The notes under the pieces are model-generated. The model saw nothing but the letters and a program-made list of their open reading frames with translations, searched no databases and was not told where the DNA came from. From Branchiostoma floridae (lineage: Eukaryota; Chordata; Leptocardii; Amphioxiformes; Branchiostomatidae), in contig NC_049988.1 in the NCBI RefSeq assembly GCF_000003815.2, forward strand, positions 9,534,896 to 9,598,895: a stretch of 64,000 nt of DNA, in the 5' to 3' direction. The stretch's first letter is position 1, and the number at the start of each line of letters is the position of its first letter. Shown piece by piece: positions 1 to 12,437 of the stretch. The position numbers and the translations under genes were made by a program.

Positions 1-1456
1 GTGGCTGCAGCTCTTGAAAAAACGTGGTTGGTGATAATGAACTTCGCTATTCAGTCATTGTACATCACTGTCATTCGTATGACAAGGATTTGCGCACATG
101 GCGATGTGAAGAGTCTCGATAACTCACCTTGTTGAACCCGTCACACACTGTCAACGAGTATGGCTCGTATTTGTTACTCGACAGAACGTCGCGGAATATT
201 TAAAAATCAACAGAGCATATTTTGCACATGAAAATTTCACTTGTCACAGTGTATGGTGCTCTGGGACCTACGAATTGATGCAATGCATGGTAATCGTTTC
301 ATGTAAACGTGTGCCGAAGAACTGTAAGCTTGAACGGAATGAATTGGCGATAGTGCAGGTATTCAGTGGGAACAGTGCTTTTAGCCAACTTATAAAGAAA
401 CAAACTTTAAAAGTTTGTTGAGATCGAATGACAAAGTATCGCCTGGGAAGATCACTGGGCGTTGGTTTATGATGAAAGTCTATGAAAGTTTATAAACGTC
501 TACCAGAACCAACATCACTTTGTCATGAAATACACTTTTTTTATTCCAGAAGTATAGATTCCGGCGTTGGTGAAAACATTCGACTCGGCAATGAGTACGC
601 TGAATAACCCATCACACTTATCCAAAAGAGTAGGTTCCATCAAGTTGTGAATGAATCAGATAAATATGCAGCTTAAACTCCTCAGTTAAAACCCATTGTA
701 TCACCATGGGATGTAATAAAAACAAACAAACGTACAAGCAAATAAATGAATGGCATAATAGAATTTGCTTCATGCCTAAACTCAATACAAGATAACGAAA
801 TGAATTTCACAGCAACTTATCTGTTTTATTTCTTATCAAAAGTACAAGACTGATTTTCCCACGCACACATGAACTGACAAGTCCAAATGAACTTAAGTCT
901 ATGAAAGGAAAGAAAATCGATAAAAAACTCCTCTCCCCTCTCAGGTCAAGGAGGTTAGTTAGAGCAGAAAGGTCAAATTGTTTACACGCCTGGATTGAGA
1001 GCGCTGTAGGATCGATGATGGCTTTCACGCATTGAAAAAATGATTTGCAGACCACGACGCAAACAAAAGCTCCACAGGTGTCGCTACAGTAAAGGGAAAT
1101 TACTTAGAAGATTGAATCTGGAGTCGTGAGTAATTATGACATCATGCTGGCTATCCAACAACGCAGGAGCCAAGCACGTGTTCTCTATGGAGCTGTTATG
1201 TGTCGTCTAAATAATCTATAACAGCAGTGGTAATGATTTCATTAAGCACAGAGGGAACATCTGAACATATTTCTTAAGACTCGACGCCAAAAACAGATTT
1301 GTACATATCTTTAAATGTCAGAACTCCCATAATACAAAAACAGGCAAATATATCAAGAACTGCTTTGCTATTAGAAAGAATACTGAAACTAATGATTAGC
1401 CTACTTCATTATGATACAATATAAAAAATTATGTTAGCCCTTATTGTTATATTAAG
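1..1456. other. No feature recognised
   Basis: I see no open coding frame with plausible splice signals, no recognisable transposon ends and no tandem array here. It looks like ordinary intergenic or intronic sequence. Confidence 0.4.
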
Positions 1457-1850
1457 GCCACAGCAAGTAAATTTTGTGGATGACATCAGCGCGCGCATTA
1501 ATTTTCACCTGATTTCAGAAAAAAACAAGAATTTTTTTCTTCTGTAGGGATGGTGAAATGGCGCTTAAGTACCAAAATGAGCAAATATATTGTGTTGTAG
1601 CCTGATAATTGAAGAATTGGCACTTGCGAGGTACCCAGGACCGTAGTTGTAGAAATGAAACTTATTGGATAGTTGTAAAAGTGACATCAATATGGAAGCT
1701 ATGACTGTGGATACCAACTTTGTTGGTGATGCCACTCTACCACACTAGTGTCACTTTTACCACACCAGTACATGTCCTAAATACAGGAATGAATGCCTTG
1801 TTGGCTCTGATACCATGTTTTGTCCCTTTAATCTTTGAGACGGGAGAAGC
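1457..1850 (+). mobile_element. Truncated MITE, GCCACAGCAAGTAAATTT family
   Basis: It begins with GCCACAGCAAGTAAATTTT and can be followed for about 390 bp alongside the complete copy at 15613-16014, with shared blocks such as GGAATGAATGCCTTGTT. The matching inverted right end seen in the other copy is missing, so this copy is truncated or decayed on the right. It is non-coding; the small open frame inside it is not a gene. Confidence 0.6.
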
Positions 1851-2374
1851 GGGTCTTTCAATTGGATGCATTTTGGATGCATGGATTAAGCCCTTCTTGT
1901 CTTATCCTTACTGCCGCAAGCCTTTTAAACCTACCTTCATGGCATGTTGTAGCAGTTGTGGCCATCGTAGTAGTTAAAATCTAGCTATATCAAACTTAAA
2001 TATACTTATATAGTCATATTTATCGGAGTAGAGCAGTACATAATCAAGCTTATCGTATCAGGTTAAAATTTTGTGTCAGCTTTTCACAAACTAGAGTACA
2101 AAGTGATTTCCATTATATACATAGATTATGTTAATTAGCCTTAACCGTTGAGTTAACGTCACTGCTAGCTGCCATTTGTTGGACCGCAGCAAAACGCCTG
2201 TTCAAAGGGAAAGTCACACGAAAAAACGCAATAAATGATATTTCAGCTGTCAATATTTGCATTTCATTCTTTAAAGATAATTATTGGCGAGAGAAGCGGT
2301 TAGTTCAACCAACGAATGCATGATTGCATGGATCACTCAATCTAACCAAACCCTTGTATACGCAATGACGTAAT
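1851..2374. other. No feature recognised
   Basis: AT-rich sequence without repeats or coding signals that I can recognise. Confidence 0.35.
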
Positions 2375-2461
2375 GGTGTCACCGTGGCCTAGCGGCCCAC
2401 GACACTGGGTGAAGGTAGCATTTTGCTTCTGCAGCCGTGAATCGTGGGTTCGATCCCCACT
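2375..2461 (+). repeat. tRNA-like pol III promoter unit (SINE head or tRNA pseudogene)
   Basis: A good A box (TGGCCTAGCGG, 2385-2395) and a good B box inside a perfect 5-bp T-stem (GTGGG TTCGATC CCCAC, 2444-2460) lie about 60 bp apart, as in tRNA genes. The 3' acceptor strand after the T arm (TTAATAC) does not pair with any 7-nt stretch at the 5' side, and the anticodon arm is not convincing. I therefore read it as a tRNA-derived SINE head or a tRNA pseudogene, not a functional tRNA. The spacing would suit a long-variable-arm type (Ser/Leu-like), but that is inference. Confidence 0.5.
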
Positions 2462-2469
2462 TAATACAA

Positions 2470-3125
2470 TTTTTGACGACGCCTCAGGGGAGTCGTCAAG
2501 TGATATATATTAGGTTCAGTCTGCAAAAATTCTAGGAATTGCACAGGCATTTTTCCACAGGAATGCTAGTTGTCCGCAGTATGCTGGGTATGCAATCCCC
2601 AACCCCCCACCACCCAAATCTATACCAGATGTAGGCATGTTTGGAATGGAAGCCTCGAGGTATGTTAAATGGAATTTGGGTCATGTCCTGGCATGTGTCC
2701 ACAGGCATGTTTGGAATGGAAGCCTCGAGGAATGTTCAATGGAATTTGGGTCAGGAATAATTTGTTCTTTGAAACTAGTGGTAAGACAGGGAAACTCTGC
2801 ACAAGACAGTGAAACTCTCACGTTGTCTTGGTTGTTATGTTATGTTATGAAGGATACATTTTCTTTTCTAGAGCTTGTTCAAGCCATATGCCACAGGCAG
2901 ACAGGAAATACTTCTTTAGTACTCAGCTGTTGGTTTAGGTCACTGGCAGACCATCGTGCTGTACCGGGGATAGTACATTTCTGCTGGCTGTAGTTTTATG
3001 TTACAGGTGGGCTAGTATATTGTGCCAGGGATAGTGCGACAGGGAAGTTCCAGTCTATTTCTGATTTGAGCTGTATTGTTATACCCTCAATCGTCGTCAT
3101 GGCAATAATACATTTTTATTGCCAG
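2470..3125 (+). repeat. Dispersed repeat R1 (partner at 36595-38361, inverted)
   Basis: It starts with a hairpin (TTGACGAC ... GTCGTCAA, 2473-2500). Two blocks are found inverted elsewhere: 2470-2590 matches the complement of about 38222-38361, and 2995-3125 matches the complement of 36595-36740. The far end carries a palindrome, GGCAATAATACA/TTTTTATTGCC (3104-3126). Homology stops right after TCAAAAA in the partner, so the tRNA-like unit next to it is not part of R1. The small open frame at 2637-2993 is within the repeat and has an internal duplication (GGCATGTTTGGAATGGAAGC twice); I do not take it as a gene. Confidence 0.6.
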
Positions 3126-3319
3126 TCTTGTTTTCTTTGTTAGACAAATCTCAGGTAATATTTTTTTAATAGAAGACAGACCAATTCAGTAATTCGATGT
3201 TTAAAAACTCTTTTTTCATGTGATTTTGTTGAACATCCAGGCTTTTTCCAAAATACGCACCAGCCAGCTTTTTTCAGAAGCTTTCTTGTTACAAGAGTCA
3301 TCACAACTTTATTTTTGAA

Positions 3320-4269
3320 NNNNNNNNNNNNNNNNNNNNNNNNNNNNNNNNNNNNNNNNNNNNNNNNNNNNNNNNNNNNNNNNNNNNNNNNNNNNNNNNN
3401 NNNNNNNNNNNNNNNNNNNNNNNNNNNNNNNNNNNNNNNNNNNNNNNNNNNNNNNNNNNNNNNNNNNNNNNNNNNNNNNNNNNNNNNNNNNNNNNNNNNN
3501 NNNNNNNNNNNNNNNNNNNNNNNNNNNNNNNNNNNNNNNNNNNNNNNNNNNNNNNNNNNNNNNNNNNNNNNNNNNNNNNNNNNNNNNNNNNNNNNNNNNN
3601 NNNNNNNNNNNNNNNNNNNNNNNNNNNNNNNNNNNNNNNNNNNNNNNNNNNNNNNNNNNNNNNNNNNNNNNNNNNNNNNNNNNNNNNNNNNNNNNNNNNN
3701 NNNNNNNNNNNNNNNNNNNNNNNNNNNNNNNNNNNNNNNNNNNNNNNNNNNNNNNNNNNNNNNNNNNNNNNNNNNNNNNNNNNNNNNNNNNNNNNNNNNN
3801 NNNNNNNNNNNNNNNNNNNNNNNNNNNNNNNNNNNNNNNNNNNNNNNNNNNNNNNNNNNNNNNNNNNNNNNNNNNNNNNNNNNNNNNNNNNNNNNNNNNN
3901 NNNNNNNNNNNNNNNNNNNNNNNNNNNNNNNNNNNNNNNNNNNNNNNNNNNNNNNNNNNNNNNNNNNNNNNNNNNNNNNNNNNNNNNNNNNNNNNNNNNN
4001 NNNNNNNNNNNNNNNNNNNNNNNNNNNNNNNNNNNNNNNNNNNNNNNNNNNNNNNNNNNNNNNNNNNNNNNNNNNNNNNNNNNNNNNNNNNNNNNNNNNN
4101 NNNNNNNNNNNNNNNNNNNNNNNNNNNNNNNNNNNNNNNNNNNNNNNNNNNNNNNNNNNNNNNNNNNNNNNNNNNNNNNNNNNNNNNNNNNNNNNNNNNN
4201 NNNNNNNNNNNNNNNNNNNNNNNNNNNNNNNNNNNNNNNNNNNNNNNNNNNNNNNNNNNNNNNNNNNNN
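3320..4269. other. Assembly gap (950 N)
   Basis: Run of N. Apparent open frames across it are artefacts. The 194 bp before it hold nothing I recognise. Confidence 0.99.
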
Positions 4270-4280
4270 ATCTCACCATA

Positions 4281-4400
4281 TACACCTCGGGCCGGGGCAT
4301 TAACCCTTTAGTCTATACCTCTATTTTGTACTTTGTGTAATAGTTGTTGCCATACTTTGTACCATGTACAATTGTCGTGCAATAAAGTTCTATCTATCTG
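4281..4400 (+). mobile_element. 3' tail of a non-LTR retrotransposon
   Basis: Just after the gap, a short segment ends in GTCGTGCAATAAAGTTC followed by a (TATC)n tail. A 3' untranslated end with AATAAA and a simple-repeat tail is typical of 5'-truncated LINE insertions. The body of the element would lie in the gap. Its clade cannot be told from this piece. Confidence 0.5.
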
Positions 4401-5003
4401 TACTCCACAGTGACGAAACTGTAAACAATGCAGGCATACACATTTGTTTTGTTTTACCTCATAAACACACCGTCATTGTACTCTAATAAGCACACGCTGC
4501 GTAAGCTAAGCGTGTAATATTTTAACACTTCACACTAGAATTAACCTTTCTTTTCGGTAAGTGTTATTTGTTCCTTGATGTGCTCAAACACGGGACCTTC
4601 TGATTTACAATAACATGTACATCCCACGTCCCCATATCATCCAAAGCTAGGTAACATCCATTACCATAATTCCGCCACTAATCACAATACCACCAAATAA
4701 ATCAGCGATGAATTTAAGATCTACTTGTGCAGCAACAGTAATTTCCGAGGTATGCAGGATGGATTCGAAGACAACAAGGTCAAAAGTTTTCCGTTCCTTT
4801 TTCGGGGCAGGCGAGCTCGTCGTGGGAAGGACATATTGTCACGTTCAGCAGATTTGTAGATAATAATCACACGTGCTCACGGCACAAGACGAGCATGATT
4901 CAACAGCAATCTTAAATTTCTGTTGGTGACTTACAACTCGTGTAAAGGTTTGAGAAACCGTTACATAATAGTCCTGGTTTATGGTTGAAATGACAAAATT
5001 TTA
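4401..5003. other. No feature recognised
   Basis: No repeats, arrays or coding signals seen. Confidence 0.35.
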
Positions 5004-5029
5004 CCAAGGAGGTTTTTCAACCTCCTTGA
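5004..5029. repeat. Short hairpin, CAAGGA stem
   Basis: CCAAGGAGGTTTTTCAACC followed by TCCTTG forms a near-perfect hairpin. It is one of five similar CAAGGA/TCCTTG hairpins in the window (others near 6712, 33249, 35164 and 35491). Confidence 0.65.
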
Positions 5030-5351
5030 TTTAACGTATGCCGCCATTTTTATTTCTACGCCAGCAGTTAAAGTTTACGTCATAGCGGTTGAGACGGGCC
5101 AAAGTTAATTGAAAATTGACAGTACACGTCCGTTTTGTTATGAATTTTTGTATTCTCATGTAACGTTTTATGCAATTACTAACAGGAACGAAAGGAACGA
5201 CAGAGGATGTATAAAGGTACATAGCGGCAGTTAATTGTGCCGTGTTTCTTTCTGGAGGTTCCTCCCAACCACAAGCCCGTTCTCCACGCAACGCCGATTT
5301 CGGAAGTGTGTTACGATAGCGATATTACGTTTGAGCAAGGAAAGAGAGACA

Positions 5352-5374
5352 AACACACACACACACACACACAC

Positions 5375-5443
<69 letters not shown>
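5352..5443. repeat. (CA)n microsatellite with CG/CATG core
   Basis: About 92 bp of alternating purine-pyrimidine sequence. (AC)n is interrupted once by GCGCATGCGCGC (5375-5386), which keeps the alternation. Open frames of poly(Thr-His) or poly(Val-Cys) over it are shadows of the repeat. Confidence 0.95.
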
Positions 5444-5446
<3 letters not shown>

Positions 5447-6711
5447 GAAGTGGCAAAGGTAAGCTGTAACAGCAACAAGTAACTGGAGAAAATGATGTGT
5501 TGATCATTTGTCAAATTAGTATCGCTTGAGAAATCGCAGTAAAAGTGGCGGTTTTATGGTAATGGATGTTAGATTGATTCCTGGATTTAGACTTCAGTCA
5601 TGGGATGCGACTTTAATCCAGATCTATCCAAGAATCTTATCAATTAAGTATACCCCAAGGCGAAGACCTACGCAAAACTGAAGAATCATGAAAAATCGTT
5701 GGACTGGATTTCGGACCGATTAGAAAATAAACTGTGACTTTATATCGACAGGCGTCCACAAGTTTTAGCGATTACGGGTCCAAGAAATAGTGAGTAGAAG
5801 TAAAATAGAGTTCGGTTTACAGTCATTTCTATCGAATTTCTACTGTCAAACTTGGTCTTAAACAGAGGCAGTCAGTCTTGATAGATTAGGATAGGATGAA
5901 GATAGGACTTCAAAACGACGGTGAGTCGGGTACTCTACAAAACGGCTGTTTGCGGAAGGGAAAAATGAAAGTTTATTCCAGTATGTATGCACAATGCATG
6001 CTGTTGAATTATCTTTCGGTACGTATTGTTTTCTTGTTGTATTTAATATCGTACTTTTCGTTCCCCCAAACTGTCCGACCGGGCACATTTGTGGAAATGT
6101 GACGTTCACCTTAGGAAACTTCTATACATCCAAACAGGTCACACGAGCGAAGCATGCACGCGCACAGGGAAATTCAAATATCAGAAAAGTAGAGTAAAGA
6201 GATTACCACTAATCAAACTAATAATATTGACGCTAAAATAACATAAACTTAGTGATTCTGTATGATCTATTTCAGTAGTCACGACTGCCATGTAGAAATC
6301 TTAATTGGCGTGATGGATTCAATCAGCACAATATGATCACGGGATGCCGACAGACTTTGTTTTTTAAGAACAAACTCACCGTTAAATTGCGTCATAAACC
6401 CCAAGGGTGCACCACAGAAAATATATATATCATTCCGCGACGTCAAAGGGAATTACGCCTACTTACGGCTAATCGAGGAAACAGCACGTATCCATGCGAG
6501 TAAATGCTATTTCTGTGGTCTCTCTTTGCTGGTTTATTCCTCGTGTGAGCAGAAGCTAAATCAAATTCATCACTATCACAGTATCAGAGGGATTTGGTTC
6601 GACCAAGGTACATTATCACGCCCACACACAAGTGGCGCACTCATTTACTAAGTACCAGGGAGCAAGGCACGAGTCGTTGGTCAGGTCCCATCCGAATGAT
6701 ACAAGTATGAT
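5444..6711. other. No feature recognised
   Basis: No transposon ends or convincing exons. Several short open frames overlap in different frames and show no coding character. Confidence 0.35.
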
Positions 6712-6765
6712 CAAGGAGCTTTCATCATATGGTGAAAGGTACATTAACTGATGATAGCTCCTTGG
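6712..6765. repeat. Hairpin, CAAGGAGCT stem with longer loop
   Basis: TCAAGGAGCTTTCATCATAT pairs with ATGATAGCTCCTTGG about 25 bp downstream. Same stem motif as the hairpins at 5004 and 35164. Confidence 0.6.
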
Positions 6766-6883
6766 TATAATGCGTGTATGATTGAGAGTTTTTCAAATGT
6801 GATTTTAAGACAGGTAAAGAAGGGTAGAGAGGTTAGCAAGATGAAACAGTGACAGCAATAGTCGCACACATTCACGTGTACAT

Positions 6884-6884
<1 letters not shown>

Positions 6885-6962
<78 letters not shown>

Positions 6963-7135
6963 GACTCACAGAGTCAAACGCTCACAAGCACACTTACACA
7001 TAAACATGTACATATACATACGCACGCAAACGCATATACATGTTTTCCGGCACACGCACACACAGACACAGACGCACAATACTGACACCGTCACATACTG
7101 ACACCGTCACATACTGACAAACGCCTACACACAAA
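6885..7135. repeat. (CA)n microsatellite and degenerate CA-rich flank
   Basis: A clean (AC)n run to about 6955 continues as (TA)n, then as degenerate CA-rich sequence with an 18-bp direct duplication (CACATACTGACACCGT, 7079-7115). Confidence 0.9.
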
Positions 7136-8928
7136 AACATCCATATGCACAAGCCCGATATACCCCAACAGCTCTGTTATACATCAATATGTGCTATCAG
7201 CTGTCTATTGAATGACTAGCACTCTTAGTCATTACTCTTTCACACCTGAAAGGACCCGGAGGTATCGCAACAGAAATAAGATATCCCCACACGCCTGCAA
7301 AACTTGCACGCTAATTAAACATATGTCTTCTTGTAATTGAGACGGAACTTCTGGCTTAATAGTAGATACATGAACAATTGCACTAAAACCCATCAAATGT
7401 GCTATAGGGCCCCCTTTATTAACCCGGGAGCGCTTAATAGATAGCCATTCCGTTGTGACGGCTCAGTGATACACGTGAAGTGTCTGTGAAGTGGCGAACT
7501 GTTGCTCAATGAACAATGTTAATGGTATATTCCATGACGTCATATAGTGATGTATCCTTACGAATAAAAAAAAATCAAGAGAAAGGATGTAGTGAATTTT
7601 TCATACATGTAATCTAAACCACTTCTTCCTGGCATCGAAAGTTTTCTGTTACCCAAAACTAACACACACAAACAGTCCCCCTGCTACTTTTCTTAATGCT
7701 GACTGGAATGCACTTCCCATTCCTAGGTGGCGCTGCAGTGAAAAAGAATGCGGCCCCAAACGTGGCTAAGTTTGTATCCCCGCATATAACTTTTAACGTT
7801 CATAGCTGGACTTAAACAGCAAAGAGCTATATAATACATTACCCTTAGGCTGATGAAACTATTCACAGATGTAAATCAATACTACAAGAGGTACTAGACC
7901 GTACTTGTTGGCTACTTTCCCAGTGACAACACCAAGCCCAATAAACATTTACAACATAAGTGCCTGGATTGGTGTTTTACCTACAAGTCATCCATACATC
8001 TAAAAGAAACTGTATAGCTGTAAACATTACGACTCGAGATAAGACCAGGATCTTTCCTTAGCACAAAGTGCAGTACATTATGCCGAGACGTAGACAGCGG
8101 CATCGTGTAAAGTATTTCCTATTAGCGAGTGAATGCGCTGTACCTAAATGTATACATTGGTCAGAATCCACCTTATCTCAAAAGGTCACTTGGTATTTGA
8201 AAGGGTGTATACCGACTTGGCAAGCCCCCGAGCAAAATAACCATTATTCACTACGACCTGTGTGAGTAAACTAAAGCCCTATATTCATCACACGAACGTA
8301 TGTACGCTGCATCAATGCGCATTGAAGTGAGAAGAACTTTTCCACGAATCCGACATTAAAGTTACTTCAGGTTTACAATCTTCCAAATAAATCTGACCCA
8401 AAGCTCGCTACTAATCAAGCCTTTACGTCAGTCTATAGGCGTGGGCTGTTTTTCAATAGGTCGCCGGCTATACTTTTGACATTGGGCTCCAGTTCACGGC
8501 GTGGGGAGGGGGGTATGTATGCACACATTCTTTTTGGGGCCACCAAACAAACGTCGCAAGCGCCGGAGGGCACAATTTACGGGCAGTCTTTCACCAGAAG
8601 CGAGAATTAATCACCGTATGGTTCTCAGCAATATCCAGGACACTCGGAGGCTTGTGAGATTTTACAGAAAAGATGGATGAGCCTTGACCCCAAAGCGGTG
8701 AAAACTGGGAAAGAGGGTTTGCCAAATCCCCTGAAAGCCGGTAATTTTGCGGCTGGGATGTTTTCTAATCCCCCTTTTGCCGTTTGACGTTAATCTACAC
8801 GCTGTGTACCGCAGAGACGCAGGATTGATGGCCGTGTGGTGATCTCCCCATCCATCAACCTATTTTATCGTTTCTCTGCACCTTAGATAGCTGTACGGTT
8901 TCTAATGATGTATCATTGCGGATAGCCG
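7136..8928. other. No feature recognised
   Basis: I find no element ends, arrays or exons in this 1.8 kb. The GGGG-rich stretch near 8500 is short. Confidence 0.35.
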
Positions 8929-9243
8929 ATGGAGACATATCGTCCTACACAATCTAACCTAAACCCCAAACTGTTACCAGGACCTACACCGGCCAACTCT
9001 TCGGCATCACGGCCGACATTCCCCGAGGATGTTTTGCCACAGCCCCCTGAACAACTTGGCCTTGGACTTGGACTTGGCCTTCATAGAAGTATGTCTCATC
9101 GGGGTAGGCTTAGTTGGCCAGGCGGGTATAGGAGGTCACGGTGCCGAAGAAACTCAGCCTATGGCACTGGGAGAGACTGATGACCAGCTCATACCCTATC
9201 TGCCCTCAGTTAAAATACCAGAACACGCGATTTTGACGGATTA
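8929..9243 (+). CDS. Unassigned open region (weak coding candidate)
   Basis: Two overlapping frames start with real ATGs (8929 and 9029) in a locally GC-rich segment. The first is Pro-rich, then reads into a short Gly-Leu run (LGLGLGLG) made by a CTTGGACTTGGACTTGG repeat. The second ends DDQLIPYLPSVKIPEHAIL at 9243. I recognise no domain. The segment lacks clear splice sites and may be chance or an exon relic. I would not treat either frame as a gene without transcript evidence. Confidence 0.12.
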
Positions 9244-10029
9244 AACACAGAAAATAGATTCATTGTCTCTTCTTCTTTCTTTTGAGGCCATCAACTTCAA
9301 CATGCATGCTGAAGACTCTGTAGCCGTTTGTACCATCGCACACAGGGGCACGTCCCTACTCTTTTTCGGAAAGCATGTGAGTCAGTACTTAAAGTTTAAC
9401 GTGCGTGGGTGTGGTTCTCCCCAAACACGGGATCCCCATTTAACATCCTATCTGAGGGACACTTTTCGGTGCGTCTGTTAGTTATGTTGGTGTGTATGTC
9501 CTTAGTCATTTGGATGCACTGTTAGTGGAGTGGCAGGAAATGAGTGGAATAACTTGTCGAAGAAGCAGAGGTGGAAGAACTAGAAATGGCAGTCCAAGTC
9601 ATGGGGTCAGTGGAAGAGAGTACTAATTCACGGGGAGGTATTTTGTCTGTCTGTTTGTCTGTGCGTTCCTATATATTTATTTTCCGTATGGTGGTCACGT
9701 TCACCGAACCATGTAGTGATGAAAAGATACAGATAATGTTCATCAAAGCCTTATTTGCATAAACTACGACAACTACACAAGACATCGAGAAACTAAGTCC
9801 AAATCTTGCAGGGAGGTATGTGATTTTCCAAGTTCGTATTCTTCTTCAATATATTACTCTTATTACTAGAATTCGCATGGACAAAAAATGATCTAATATC
9901 ACAATTGATAAGTAATATGAAGATATAAAAAAACATAGTATACTGTTTGGACGGGCTATTCCGCATTCTTTCACTTTGACTACTTTGCGAACATCCATTA
10001 CTAGTATTCTATTTACAAAAGATAGCAAA
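9244..10029. other. No feature recognised
   Basis: Includes a short TGTCTG run near 9647. Nothing else recognised. Confidence 0.35.
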
Positions 10030-10214
10030 CGCTAGTTCACCTTATCCGCGGGGTAACCTGTATCCATTGTTTAAAAAAACCAGAGCATTTAAGGATATCA
10101 AGTAAATGAACAGTGTTCCAGGTTGCAACTTTTGAAACTACCGTCCGTAGACTTGATCCTTAATTACCGTTTTTAACGGATATAGGTTACCCCGTGGATA
10201 AAGGTGAACTAGCG
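10030..10214. mobile_element. Fold-back MITE, TTCACCTTTATCC family (copy 1)
   Basis: CGCTAGTTCACCTTATCCGC at the left matches the complement of the right end (GTGGATAAAGGTGAACTAGCG). Inner arms also pair imperfectly (GTATCCATTG / CGGATATAGG). A second copy lies at 59330-59518. It is non-coding and about 185 bp, so it must rely on a transposase supplied in trans. Confidence 0.75.
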
Positions 10215-10729
10215 GTACTTCCCGACTGACGTTGATAGTTCCTCCAGGATGACAGATGAAAGTCAGGCGGGGTAATGCATGTGGCTATGTACACTAAGGA
10301 TAGACATGTAGTATCGATTTAGCACTGTGCTGTAAAATAGCTACCGTAAACCTGTCTTCTCCAATCCCACGCACTATATGTCAAAAATTACAATAGCGTT
10401 AAGCTATCTATACTGATATTGATGGATGTTTAAGGTAGCGAACGTGCTCCCTCGAGATAGCAAATTCTTTTCTTTACGTCCTACTTTTTACATAATTAAA
10501 ACGTTAGGACCTACAGACTGATACAGTAAATGCCATGCAGGGTACCGTTAGATAGGGCCATGATCTGACCAATTAGGCAATATCTAGTGACACTTTTCAC
10601 GAATTTCCGCTGACAATGATATGATAGGGAATGCTCCCAAGCAGAATTCGACTTCGTAACCCTTGCTTCTCCTCATTGGATCAGTTAGTCCTCACTTTTG
10701 TCACGCTTGTCTCAATAATAGTTCTGGCT
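10215..10729. other. No feature recognised
   Basis: No coding or repeat signal recognised. Confidence 0.35.
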
Positions 10730-11050
10730 AAGGCTTAGGTCCCATTTTGAAAAACGGCCTTGTCGGGCATTTCACGGGCAGTTTGTTCGGCACTTTCGGG
10801 CGAACCCCTTACGTGGCCCCGTGGGACACCTTGCGGCTCTGCGGCCCTGCGGGGTATTCTTGGGTCCGGCCGGTCGGACCCCGGGTTGAATTTAAGTCGG
10901 ACTTGGGACCAGGTAGCAAACAGACGCTGTGACCTACCCGTGGGATATATCGGGGGTTAGCCCCCCGGTTTCCGGCAGTGGATTTGGAGCCCGGCCGGGG
11001 TTACATCCCTGACGGGCACCGGTACAATTGGGACCGAGTACCTAAGCCTT
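10730..11050. mobile_element. GC-rich TIR element, AAGGCTTAGGT family (complete copy)
   Basis: The left end AAGGCTTAGGTCCCAT mirrors the right end ACCTAAGCCTT, and both sit in a TA..TA context. The interior is strikingly GC-rich (GTGGCCCCGTGGGA, CCGGCCGG), unlike its AT-rich surroundings. Related GC-rich pieces occur at 18880-19000, 19125-20184 and 63878-64000. It has no coding capacity. Confidence 0.7.
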
Positions 11051-11546
11051 AAGGGGAACTAGGTGTGCTGTCTCATTTCTTCTTATGTAACCCGTAACCT
11101 AGCTAGCGCCATTCGAGTTTTGGGACGTGGTATCCTTGTAGTAAAACAGTATCCTCAGAAATTAGTTGTCACCGTAAATTTTAGCTTTACATTAAACTTT
11201 CGTGCGGTGGGTACATTTTCGCGGTGAAACCTCTCCATTGTAAATATGTAGAACAGTGGATATGCATCTCCAATGTATTACTACTGTACTAGATACTATA
11301 CAGAGCAGTAATGCAAACTAAAAATTTGGACAAATTCAAAATGATAATAATGGGACAGGCAAGAATGTGCATAATGTCATGCTAGCAATCAATTCTAGTA
11401 CTAGAGTGATCACATGATAAATATCATGAACCGTGTTCATGATTCTATCGATCAATCTATCTATCTATCAGGATAGCTATGTATAGAAGAATATTTATGA
11501 TATAACAAGATGCGGTGTGGCCTCTGTATCGGATTAATTTTCCTAC
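11051..11546. other. No feature recognised
   Basis: AT-rich sequence ending in a short (ATCT)n run at 11449-11470, possibly an old LINE tail or a microsatellite. Confidence 0.35.
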
Positions 11547-12437
11547 NNNNNNNNNNNNNNNNNNNNNNNNNNNNNNNNNNNNNNNNNNNNNNNNNNNNNN
11601 NNNNNNNNNNNNNNNNNNNNNNNNNNNNNNNNNNNNNNNNNNNNNNNNNNNNNNNNNNNNNNNNNNNNNNNNNNNNNNNNNNNNNNNNNNNNNNNNNNNN
11701 NNNNNNNNNNNNNNNNNNNNNNNNNNNNNNNNNNNNNNNNNNNNNNNNNNNNNNNNNNNNNNNNNNNNNNNNNNNNNNNNNNNNNNNNNNNNNNNNNNNN
11801 NNNNNNNNNNNNNNNNNNNNNNNNNNNNNNNNNNNNNNNNNNNNNNNNNNNNNNNNNNNNNNNNNNNNNNNNNNNNNNNNNNNNNNNNNNNNNNNNNNNN
11901 NNNNNNNNNNNNNNNNNNNNNNNNNNNNNNNNNNNNNNNNNNNNNNNNNNNNNNNNNNNNNNNNNNNNNNNNNNNNNNNNNNNNNNNNNNNNNNNNNNNN
12001 NNNNNNNNNNNNNNNNNNNNNNNNNNNNNNNNNNNNNNNNNNNNNNNNNNNNNNNNNNNNNNNNNNNNNNNNNNNNNNNNNNNNNNNNNNNNNNNNNNNN
12101 NNNNNNNNNNNNNNNNNNNNNNNNNNNNNNNNNNNNNNNNNNNNNNNNNNNNNNNNNNNNNNNNNNNNNNNNNNNNNNNNNNNNNNNNNNNNNNNNNNNN
12201 NNNNNNNNNNNNNNNNNNNNNNNNNNNNNNNNNNNNNNNNNNNNNNNNNNNNNNNNNNNNNNNNNNNNNNNNNNNNNNNNNNNNNNNNNNNNNNNNNNNN
12301 NNNNNNNNNNNNNNNNNNNNNNNNNNNNNNNNNNNNNNNNNNNNNNNNNNNNNNNNNNNNNNNNNNNNNNNNNNNNNNNNNNNNNNNNNNNNNNNNNNNN
12401 NNNNNNNNNNNNNNNNNNNNNNNNNNNNNNNNNNNNN
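11547..12437. other. Assembly gap (891 N)
   Basis: Run of N. Four apparent open frames of about 320-350 residues spanning it are artefacts. Confidence 0.99.

Noticed and set aside
2375-2461. Functional tRNA gene
   Set aside because: The acceptor stem does not pair and the anticodon arm is not convincing, despite good A and B boxes.
3140-4340. Long open frames across the N run
   Set aside because: They consist almost wholly of unknown residues; the flanking codons show no domain.
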